Positions 57,623 to 64,000 of a stretch of 64,000 bases of DNA are shown piece after piece. The notes under the pieces are model-generated. The model saw only the letters and a list, made by a program, of their open reading frames with translations, did no database searches and had not been told where the DNA came from. Made by a program: the position numbers and the translations under genes. How positions within the stretch are numbered: the stretch's first letter is position 1; every line of letters starts with the position of its first letter. The stretch covers positions 4,526,001 through 4,590,000 of the forward strand of contig NZ_JARXYJ010000001.1 in assembly GCF_029894425.1 (NCBI RefSeq), written 5' to 3'. The stretch is from Streptomyces sp. SAI-127. GTDB taxonomy: Bacteria > Actinomycetota > Actinomycetes > Streptomycetales > Streptomycetaceae.

Positions 57623-58147
57623 TCAGGTGAGCGGCAGCAGCATGATCACGTCGTCCCGGTCGTCACCCGGTGCGACGCGGATCGCGCCGGGTATGCGGCC
57701 GACCTCCTTGTAGCCGCAGGAGCCGTAGAAACGCTCCAGACCCAGGCCGCCGCGGCAGGTGAGCCGTATCGCCTCGATGTCCTCGAAGGTGCGGCCCGCG
57801 TCGGCCGCCGCGGTGAGGAGGTCGCGGCCGTAGCCCCTGCCCTGGTGGCGGGGGTGGACCATCACCGTGTACAGCCACACCCAGTGGGTCATGAGCCGGT
57901 GCGTGTTGAAGCTGAAGAAGGCGGTGGCGGCGACCTGTCCGTCCTCGTCGTGTCCGACGAGCAGCCGCGTCCGTCCCTCCGCCATCTCCACGAAGTGCTT
58001 CACCAGTTCGGGGCGGATCGTCTCCCGTTCCACCGGCGCCACGAAACCGACGGCGCCGCCCGCGTTGGAGACGTCCGTCCACAGGTCGAGGATCCCGTCG
58101 CGGAGGGCGGGGGTGACGGCCGGGTCGAGGGTGAAGGTAAGGGGCAT
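57623..58147 (-). CDS. GNAT family N-acetyltransferase
   Basis: 174 residues. The acetyl-CoA loop is VMVHPRHQGRGYGRDLL, followed by IRLTCRGGLGLERFYGSCGYKEVG. Substrate not predictable. ATG 58147 was chosen. Confidence 0.88.
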   Translation of the reverse strand: MPLTFTLDPAVTPALRDGILDLWTDVSNAGGAVGFVAPVERETIRPELVKHFVEMAEGRTRLLVGHDEDGQVAATAFFSFNTHRLMTHWVWLYTVMVHPRHQGRGYGRDLLTAAADAGRTFEDIEAIRLTCRGGLGLERFYGSCGYKEVGRIPGAIRVAPGDDRDDVIMLLPLT

Positions 58148-58205
58148 GGGCAAAGGTTAGACATTACGTATCTGGCGCCTCAACCCGGTTCCGGCGTCAC
58201 ATGCG

Positions 58206-58856
58206 TCACCCCAGCGCCCGGGCCGCCACCTCCAGGTCCGACACCAGGCCCCGGTACGCGCCCTCCCTGTCCTCGGCCCGCAGCACGGCCGACGGATGCA
58301 CGGTCGGCACGAGCCGCTCCCGTCTGCCGTGGATCTCCTCCTCCAGCACGGTGCCGCGCACCTGCGTCACCCGGAACGACGAGCCGAGCAGCGCCTTGCC
58401 CGCGGTGGCGCCGAGGACGACGATCAACTCCGGTTCGACGAGCTCCAGCTCCTTGGCGAGCCAGGGGCCGCAGGCCGTCATCTCCCGGAGGCTGGGCGCC
58501 TTGTGGATACGGCGCTTGCGGGGCTCGGCCTGGGTGAACTTGAAGTGCTTCACCGCGTTGGTGACATAGGCGTCCGCCGGTTCGATACCGGCCTCCGCGA
58601 GGGCACGGTCGAGCAGCTTGCCTGCGGGACCGACGAAGGGCTTCCCCTGCCGGTCCTCCTGGTCACCGGGCTGCTCCCCGACAAGCATCACGCGCGCGTG
58701 TGCGGCGCCCTCACCGAAGACGGTCTGCGTGGCGTCCCGGTGCAGCGGACAGCCACGGCAGCCGGCGGCGGCCTCGCGCAGGGCGGCCAGACCGCCGCGG
58801 CCGGGAACGAAGGGTTCAGCGGTGTAGGCGTCTTCGGGTGACTTGGTGCTCACCAT
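58206..58856 (-). CDS. UdgX-type uracil-DNA glycosylase
   Basis: 216 residues. GEQPGDQED at 60-68 and HPSAVLR at 187-193 are the two UDG motifs of the iron-sulphur families 4/5. The insertion KRRIH at 114-118 is the hallmark of UdgX, whose His links covalently to the abasic site after uracil excision, giving a suicide enzyme. Cluster-type cysteines are seen at 33, 36 and 129; I see only three, where related enzymes use four. The start is the ATG at 58856. Confidence 0.9.
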   Translation of the reverse strand: MVSTKSPEDAYTAEPFVPGRGGLAALREAAAGCRGCPLHRDATQTVFGEGAAHARVMLVGEQPGDQEDRQGKPFVGPAGKLLDRALAEAGIEPADAYVTNAVKHFKFTQAEPRKRRIHKAPSLREMTACGPWLAKELELVEPELIVVLGATAGKALLGSSFRVTQVRGTVLEEEIHGRRERLVPTVHPSAVLRAEDREGAYRGLVSDLEVAARALG

Positions 58857-58900
58857 GCTGGGCGAGTACCCAGGGTCGGGGAACGCGAACGACGGGGACG

Positions 58901-58988
58901 ACTTGCGCCGGAAGCGCGGCTGCGGGCCGGTGGGGGCCGGTCGCGCCCGCGCGGCGGTAGCCGCACATCGATACAGCCCCGCGCCCCT
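58901..58988. repeat. 88-bp direct repeat, copy 1
   Basis: Starts acttgcgccggaagcgcgg and ends cagccccgcgcccct. The second copy at 59059-59146 is 158 bases away and differs at one base. Both are followed by gcagctgccgtccgcc and cccgcgcgaccggagg, so the duplicated unit is larger with internal indels. Confidence 0.85.
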
Positions 58989-59058
58989 GAGTGGCCGCAG
59001 CTGCCGTCCGCCAGGGGGCGGCGTCGCTGCGGGCGGGCCCGCGCGACCGGAGGGGACC

Positions 59059-59146
59059 ACTTGCGCCGGAAGCGCGGCTGCGGGCCGGTGGGGGCCGGCC
59101 GCGCCCGCGCGGCGGTAGCCGCACATCGATACAGCCCCGCGCCCCT
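59059..59146. repeat. 88-bp direct repeat, copy 2
   Basis: Differs from copy 1 at one base (ccggccgcg for ccggtcgcg). A third, degenerate copy follows near 59199-59245 (cacttcgccggaggcgcggg then ggccggtcgcgcggttc). Confidence 0.85.
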
Positions 59147-59262
59147 AGGGGGCTGCAGCTGCCGTCCGCCGGGGGCCCGCGCGACCGGAGGGAGCCACTT
59201 CGCCGGAGGCGCGGGGGGCCGGTCGCGCGGTTCTCCGCGCCGCTGGGGCTCCGGCCTCGGGG

Positions 59263-60426
59263 TCAGAGCCGCATCGGCTGCGGCTCCTCCCGGCGGCCCG
59301 CGTCCGGGCCGTCGTACTCGCGAATGATCTCGTACCGGGTGTTCCGCTCCACCGGGCGGAAGCCCGCGTCGCGGATCAGGTCCAGCAGGTCCTCGCGGGT
59401 CAGCTTGTTCGGGGTGCCGTAGTTGTCGGCGTCGTGGGTGATCTTGTACTCGACCACCGAGCCATCCATGTCGTCCGCGCCGTGCTGGAGGGCCAGCTGG
59501 GCGGTCTGGACGCCGTGCATCACCCAGAAGACCTTGACGTGCGGGACGTTGTCGAACAGCAGCCGGGAGACCGCGAAGGTCTTCAGGGCCTCGGCGCCCG
59601 TCGCCATCCGCGTCCGCGCCTGGAGGCGGTTCCTGACCTTGCCGTCCTTCACGTCCACGAAGTCGTGCTGGTAGCGCAGCGGGATGAAGACCTGGAAGCC
59701 ACCGGTCTCGTCCTGGAGCTCGCGCAGGCGCAGGACGTGGTCCACGCGGTGCCGGTGCTCCTCGATGTGGCCGTACAGCATGGTGCTCGGGGTCTTGAGA
59801 CCCTTCTCGTGCGCCAGGCGGTGGATCCGGGACCAGTCCTCCCAGTGGGTCCGGTGGTCCACGATGTGCTGCCGGACCTCCCAGTCGAAGATCTCCGCGC
59901 CACCGCCGGTGAGGGACTCCAGGCCCGCGTCGATCAGCTCGTCCAGGATCTCCGAAGCCGACAGACCCGAGATGGTCTCGAAGTGGTGGATCTCCGTCGC
60001 GGTGAAGGCCTTCAGGGAGACGTCCGGAAGCGCGGCCTTCAGCTCGCGCAGCGACCGCGGGTAGTAGCGCCACGGCAGGTTCGGGTGCAGGCCGTTGACG
60101 ATGTGCAGCTCGGTGAGGTTCTCGCCCTCCATCGCCTTGGCGAGCTTCACCGCCTCCTCGATGCGCATCGTGTACGCGTCCTTCTCGCCCGGCTTGCGCT
60201 GGAAGGAGCAGTAGGCGCAGGACGCCGTGCACACGTTGGTCATGTTGAGGTGGCGGTTGACGTTGAAGTGGACGACGTCGCCGTTCTTCCGCGTCCGCAC
60301 CTCGTGCGCGAGGCCGCCGAGCCAGGCCAGGTCGTCCGACTCGTACAGTGCGATGCCGTCCTCACGGGTCAGCCGTTCACCGGCCCCGACCTTCTCCTCC
60401 AGCTCGCGCTTGAGCCCGACATCCAT
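59263..60426 (-). CDS. mqnE: Aminofutalosine synthase
   Basis: Radical SAM enzyme joining 3-enolpyruvylbenzoate to SAM-derived adenosine to give aminofutalosine. From ATG 60426 it has 387 residues with CTASCAYCSF giving Cys66, Cys70 and Cys73, then HIVNGLHPNLPWRYYP and STMLYGHIEEHRHRVDH. It is the second enzyme of the futalosine pathway after MqnA. Its paralogue MqnC has about the same size and layout. Confidence 0.95.
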   Translation of the reverse strand: MDVGLKRELEEKVGAGERLTREDGIALYESDDLAWLGGLAHEVRTRKNGDVVHFNVNRHLNMTNVCTASCAYCSFQRKPGEKDAYTMRIEEAVKLAKAMEGENLTELHIVNGLHPNLPWRYYPRSLRELKAALPDVSLKAFTATEIHHFETISGLSASEILDELIDAGLESLTGGGAEIFDWEVRQHIVDHRTHWEDWSRIHRLAHEKGLKTPSTMLYGHIEEHRHRVDHVLRLRELQDETGGFQVFIPLRYQHDFVDVKDGKVRNRLQARTRMATGAEALKTFAVSRLLFDNVPHVKVFWVMHGVQTAQLALQHGADDMDGSVVEYKITHDADNYGTPNKLTREDLLDLIRDAGFRPVERNTRYEIIREYDGPDAGRREEPQPMRL

Positions 60427-60473
60427 GCCCACACCTCTTCCGACGACCCCGAACGACTCCGACAACCGTACGT

Positions 60474-60929
60474 CTACGCCTCTTCGGGCAGCTCTCCGAC
60501 CCGGTTCTCCCACTTCGTGGAGAGCACGATCGTGGTACGAGTCCGGGAGACGCCCTTGGTCCCGGACAGCCGCCGGATGATCTTCTCCAGACCGTCGACG
60601 TCCGACGCCCGGACCTTCAGCATGTACGAGTCGTCGCCCGCGATGAACCAGCAGTCCTCGATCTCGCCGAGGTCCCTCAGCCGGCGCGCCACGTCCTCGT
60701 GGTCGACCGCGTCCCCCAGCGAGATACCGATCAGCGCGGTGACGCCGAGGCCGAGCGAGGCGGCGTCGACGGTGGCGCGGTAACCGGTGATGACCCCGGC
60801 CGCCTCCAGCCGGTTGATGCGGTCGGTGACACTGGGTCCCGACAGACCGACGAGGCGTCCCAGCTCCGCGTAGGAGGCCCGGCCGTTCTCCCTCAGGGCC
60901 TGGATGAGCTGCCTGTCCACCGCGTCCAT
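60474..60929 (-). CDS. Lrp/AsnC-family regulator
   Basis: 151 residues. The helix-turn-helix (LIQALRENGRASYAELGRLVGLSGPSVTDRINRLEAAG) is followed by a RAM ligand domain with IGISLGDAVDHEDVARRL and ECWFIAGDDSYMLKVRA-like segments. It lies between mqnE and the UbiX gene on the same strand; control of the pathway by amino acids is possible but only inferred. Confidence 0.93.
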   Translation of the reverse strand: MDAVDRQLIQALRENGRASYAELGRLVGLSGPSVTDRINRLEAAGVITGYRATVDAASLGLGVTALIGISLGDAVDHEDVARRLRDLGEIEDCWFIAGDDSYMLKVRASDVDGLEKIIRRLSGTKGVSRTRTTIVLSTKWENRVGELPEEA

Positions 60930-61019
60930 GCGATCGAAGCCTTCCGCTGAAAAGTGCCTGAAGTGATGAGAGGTACTGCCACGTGCCTTAGTGACCGCTT
61001 GCCTTACTGACCGCTTGCC

Positions 61020-61703
61020 TTACCGACCCGACGTGCCGCCGCCCAGTTCGCCCTCCCAGCGGCGGTACAGCCCGTGCCCGACCCCCGCCGCGTCCAGCAC
61101 CCGCCCGGCGACGAAGTCCACCAGGTCCTGGATGTGGGTCGCCCCCGCGTAGAAGGCGGGCGAGGCGGGGACGACGGTCGCGCCCGCGTCGTCGAGCGTG
61201 ACGAGGTGCCGGAGGGTCTGGCCGTTCAAGGGGGTTTCCCGTACGGCCACGACCAGCTTGCGGCGCTCCTTGAGAGTGACGCTCGCGGCCCGCTGCAGCA
61301 GGTCCTTGGAGAGGCCGAGGGCGACTCCGGCGACGCAGGCGGTGGAGGCGGGGACGATCAGCATCCCCTTGCTCGGATACGACCCCGAGGACGGCCCCGC
61401 GGCCAGGTCCCCGGGGTGCCAGTACCGCACGTCGGTGATGTCCGCCTCGAAGGTGCCGGGCTTGCCGTCGGCCCCCCGGTCCAGCCATTCCCGCAGGTCC
61501 TCGCGCCAGTGCGCGTCCCGGAAGGAGATCCCCGTCTCGTCGAGGAGGGTGAGCCGCGAGGCACGGGAGACCACCAGGTCGACGCTCTCACCGGCGGCGA
61601 GGAGCGCACGCAGCACGGACGCGGCATACGGGGTGCCGGAGGCGCCGGACACCCCTACGATCCAAGGCGTACGCCGTGTCTCTCCTGGCTTGACTGGGTT
61701 CAC
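61020..61703 (-). CDS. ubiX: UbiX-type flavin prenyltransferase
   Basis: Makes prenylated FMN, the cofactor of UbiD-type decarboxylases such as the MqnL encoded 1.6 kb away. 227 residues from a GTG. VGVSGASGTPYAASVLRALL is the flavin loop, with LIVPASTACVAGVALGLSKDLLQRAA and VVAVRETPLNGQTLRHL as family signatures. An insert of about 25 residues between the N-terminal strands (DAHWREDLREWLDRGADGKPG) is typical of the menaquinone-associated form, also called MqnM. Confidence 0.93.
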   Translation of the reverse strand: MNPVKPGETRRTPWIVGVSGASGTPYAASVLRALLAAGESVDLVVSRASRLTLLDETGISFRDAHWREDLREWLDRGADGKPGTFEADITDVRYWHPGDLAAGPSSGSYPSKGMLIVPASTACVAGVALGLSKDLLQRAASVTLKERRKLVVAVRETPLNGQTLRHLVTLDDAGATVVPASPAFYAGATHIQDLVDFVAGRVLDAAGVGHGLYRRWEGELGGGTSGR

Positions 61704-61794
61704 ACCCCCGAGCCTATCCGGCGTCACAGGGTGGGAACCGGCCAAGGGGGCCGGTCGTTCCCTGGAGGGGGACGGGTGAGTGGTGGGGGTTGCC

Positions 61795-62388
61795 ATGACG
61801 GGCAGGGAACTCGAGTACTCGCGCGGTGATCGTGCGAAGGCCGCGGCCAAGCTGATGGTGGGCTGGGTCGCGCTGCTGTGGCTGCTGGAAGTCGTGGACG
61901 TGGCGAGCGGCCACGCGCTCGACGGCCTCGGCATCACACCACGCACCCCGTCCGAGCTGGTCGACGTCGTCCCGGCCGCCTTCATCCACTTCGGCTTCGC
62001 CCACGTGGCCGCGAACAGCGTCCCGCTGCTGGTCATGGGTTTCCTCGCGGCCCTCGGCGGCCTGCGCCGGTTCGCCGCCGTCTGCGCACTGATCATCGTG
62101 GCCGACGGTCTGGGCGTCTGGCTCATAGCCCCGGCCCACACCAACACGGCGGGCGCGTCGGGCCTGATCTTCGGCCTGTTCGGCTACCTGCTGGTCACCG
62201 GCTTCGTGGAGCGGCGCCCCCTGGGGGTGCTGGTGGGCCTGCTGGTCGGTGCGGTCTGGGGCACGTCGATACTGGTGGGCCTGGCGCCCACGCAGTCGGG
62301 GGTCAGCTGGCAGGGGCACCTGCTGGGACTGGTGGCGGGAGTGGTGACGGCGTTCGTGTTCAAGCGCCGGACGCCTGAACCCGCCTAG
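61795..62388 (+). CDS. Rhomboid-family intramembrane serine protease
   Basis: 197 residues with about six helices. Catalytic Ser122 is in the GASG motif of NTAGASGLIFGLFGY, His175 in SWQGHLLGLVAG, and the oxyanion-side HxxxN (His70, Asn74) is in HFGFAHVAANSVPL. It is a complete, probably active protease with no extra domains. The ATG at 61795 follows GGGGGTT. Substrates unknown. It is encoded on the opposite strand to the neighbouring mqn genes. Confidence 0.92.
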   Translation: MTGRELEYSRGDRAKAAAKLMVGWVALLWLLEVVDVASGHALDGLGITPRTPSELVDVVPAAFIHFGFAHVAANSVPLLVMGFLAALGGLRRFAAVCALIIVADGLGVWLIAPAHTNTAGASGLIFGLFGYLLVTGFVERRPLGVLVGLLVGAVWGTSILVGLAPTQSGVSWQGHLLGLVAGVVTAFVFKRRTPEPA

Positions 62389-62403
62389 CGGCGCGGGGCC
62401 GGG

Positions 62404-63306
62404 TCAGACCGTCAGTCCCCGCACCAGCAGATCCAGCAACGCACACACGAACAGGGCAATCCCGATGAAGCCGTTGACGCTGAAGAACGCCCGGTTCAGG
62501 CGGGACAGATCATGCGGCCGCACGATCGAGTGCTCGTACACGAACGCACTCGCCACGATCATCAGCCCCACCCAGAAGAACCCGCCCGCCTCCGTGGCGA
62601 CGGCGTACCAGATGAGGAGGGACATCGTCAGGAAGTGACAGACCCGGGCACCCCAGATCGCCGCGGGGATACCGAAGCGCGCCGGCACCGACATGACGCC
62701 GATCTCCCGGTCCGTCTCCACGTCCTGGCAGGCGTAGATCAGGTCGAACCCGCCGATCCAGATGCCGACGGCGAGGCCCAGGACGACCGCGTCCCAGGAC
62801 CAGGAGCCCGTGATCGCGAGCCAGCCGCCCACCGGCCCCATCGCCTGGGCGAGACCCAGGATGGCCTGGGGGAAGTTCGTGAACCGCTTGCCGTACGGGT
62901 AGACCACCATCGGGATGACGGCGACCGGGGCCAGCGCCAGGCACAGCGGGTTCAGCAGCGCGGCCGAGCCGAGGAAGACCACGACAGCGACCAGCGCACC
63001 GGTCCAGGCGTGCTTCACGGACATCGCACCGGTGACCAGCTCCCGCTGTGCCGTCCGGGGGTTCCGCGCGTCGATCTCCCGGTCGATGATCCGGTTGACC
63101 GCCATCGCGAAGGTCCGCAGCCCCACCATGCAGATCGTGACCAGGAGCAGCCGCCCCCAGTGGATGTTCTTGTCCCACTCGAACATCGCGGTGAGCGCGG
63201 CGATGTACGCGAACGGCAGCGCGAAGACCGAGTGCTCGATCATCACCAGCCGCAGGAAGGCTTTCGTGCGTCCCGGTTGCGGTAGTGCCGCGGAGGCGCT
63301 GCTCAC
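62404..63306 (-). CDS. mqnP: Menaquinone polyprenyltransferase, UbiA family
   Basis: 300-residue membrane protein with about nine helices. The two Mg-prenyl-diphosphate motifs are NRIIDREIDARNPRT and DLIYACQDVETDREI. It attaches the polyprenyl chain to the dihydroxynaphthoate ring in the futalosine pathway. The GTG start overlaps the mqnL stop (GTGA), so the two are coupled. Confidence 0.94.
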   Translation of the reverse strand: MSSASAALPQPGRTKAFLRLVMIEHSVFALPFAYIAALTAMFEWDKNIHWGRLLLVTICMVGLRTFAMAVNRIIDREIDARNPRTAQRELVTGAMSVKHAWTGALVAVVVFLGSAALLNPLCLALAPVAVIPMVVYPYGKRFTNFPQAILGLAQAMGPVGGWLAITGSWSWDAVVLGLAVGIWIGGFDLIYACQDVETDREIGVMSVPARFGIPAAIWGARVCHFLTMSLLIWYAVATEAGGFFWVGLMIVASAFVYEHSIVRPHDLSRLNRAFFSVNGFIGIALFVCALLDLLVRGLTV

Positions 63307-64000
63307 AGTCCGTACTCCTTCCACCGGCGGTCGACCTTCGCCGCCGTCTCCGGGTCGGACAGCACCATGTCGGGCCAGCCGCCGTCGCGCGTGTAGCCCT
63401 CCTCGGGCCACTTCCTCGTCGCGTCGATGCCCGCCTTGCCGCCCCAGAACTGCTGGTAGGAGGCATGGTCGAGGTGATCGACGGGTCCCTCGACGACCGA
63501 GAGGTCACGGGCGTAGTCCGTGTTGCCCAGCGCCCGCCAGGCGACCTCGTGCAGATCGTGCACGTCGCAGTCGGCGTCGACGACCACGATCAGCTTGGTC
63601 AGGGACATCATGTGTGCCCCCCAGACCGCGTGCATCACCTTCTGCGCGTGCTTCGGGTACTTCTTGTCGATCGAGACGATCGCGCAGTTGTGGAAGCCGC
63701 CGGCCTCGGGCAGGTGGTAGTCCACGATGTCCGGCACGATGATCTTCAGCAACGGAAGAAAGAACCGTTCCGTCGCACGGCCCAGCGGTCCGTCCTCCGT
63801 CGGGGGGCGGCCTACGACGATCGACTGAAGCAGCGGCCGCTTCCGCATCGTCACGCAGTCGATCTTCAGTGCCGGGAACGGCTCCTGCGGGGTGTAGAAC
63901 CCGGTGTGGTCGCCGAAGGGTCCCTCCGGCAGCATCTCGCCCGGCTCCAGCCACCCCTCGATGACCACCTCGGCCTGCGCCGGGACCTGGAGCGGGACCG
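63303..64000 (-). CDS. mqnL: UbiD-type decarboxylase of menaquinone synthesis, 5' truncated
   Basis: The last 231 or so residues of a UbiD-family decarboxylase; the N-terminal part lies beyond the right edge. Signatures are EGPFGDHTGFYTPQEPFPALKIDC, LKIIVPDIVDYHLPEAGGFHN and KLIVVVDADCDVHDLHEVAWRALGN. It uses prenylated FMN made by the UbiX protein to decarboxylate the prenylated naphthoate. It is the first gene of the mqnL-mqnP pair in this window. Confidence 0.94.
   Translation of the reverse strand, partial: VPLQVPAQAEVVIEGWLEPGEMLPEGPFGDHTGFYTPQEPFPALKIDCVTMRKRPLLQSIVVGRPPTEDGPLGRATERFFLPLLKIIVPDIVDYHLPEAGGFHNCAIVSIDKKYPKHAQKVMHAVWGAHMMSLTKLIVVVDADCDVHDLHEVAWRALGNTDYARDLSVVEGPVDHLDHASYQQFWGGKAGIDATRKWPEEGYTRDGGWPDMVLSDPETAAKVDRRWKEYGL

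Larger units (their letters stand above)
58857..59262. other. Repeat-filled gap between udgX and mqnE
   Basis: 406 bases without a convincing gene. It holds two near-identical 88-bp repeats, a degenerate third copy, and stretches of the ccccgcgcccct repeat family. Apparent long frames through it are products of high GC. Confidence 0.65.

Overview
The window is high-GC actinobacterial DNA and almost certainly comes from a Streptomyces chromosome. The evidence is strong third-position GC, GTG starts, 4-nt stop/start overlaps, a complete 14-gene nuo operon, the futalosine-type menaquinone genes, a DUF5753 regulator with a DUF397 partner, and familiar Streptomyces intergenic repeats. Names and functions come from reading motifs by eye; no database search was run.

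Left part (1-20 kb): the end of an FAD flavoprotein fused to HEAT repeats, a RecQ helicase, then nuoN to nuoA on the minus strand, encoding respiratory complex I. Nearly every junction in the operon is a 4-nt overlap. A perfect-arm TGTGA-N6-TCACA site between a TAGGAT -10 box and nuoA is a clear Rex (NADH/NAD sensor) operator. As given, nuoI and nuoF each carry a one-base insertion in a short homopolymer.

20-31 kb: a secreted NlpC/P60 wall hydrolase, peptide deformylase, a 27-residue membrane peptide, a MenJ-like polyprenyl reductase, a GNAT enzyme, a PASTA protein, then a minus-strand run ending in menG. That run also encodes a fused polysaccharide deacetylase/glycosyltransferase and a membrane acyltransferase, and a GH18-like lipoprotein is divergent from it: a probable surface-polysaccharide locus.

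31-36 kb: mqnC with a degenerate amidohydrolase-like protein, a prepilin peptidase, a Ser/Thr kinase and mqnA. 36-43 kb: a cold-shock gene with a structured leader, a cupin regulator divergent from azlCD (whose junction carries a striking 119-bp tandem repeat), a methyltransferase, a ketosteroid-dehydrogenase-like flavoprotein and a LysR regulator.

42.7-48 kb: a SUKH protein, an anti-sigma-like ATPase, a DUF5753/DUF397 pair, a two-gene membrane/coiled-coil module sharing Gly-Asp motifs, and a secreted PNGase A homologue. 48-57 kb: an MFS exporter with beta-sandwich repeats, then a fatty-acid block (FadD-like ligase, thiolase, FabG4-like reductase, MaoC hydratase, TetR) with paired palindromes between the divergent thiolase and reductase genes. 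57-64 kb: DUF4229, GNAT, UdgX-type uracil-DNA glycosylase, then mqnE, an Lrp regulator, a UbiX prenyltransferase, a rhomboid protease, mqnP and the truncated mqnL.

The unifying theme is menaquinone: mqnA, C, E, P, L, ubiX, menG and a MenJ-like reductase make or finish the quinone that the complex I encoded in the same window reduces.
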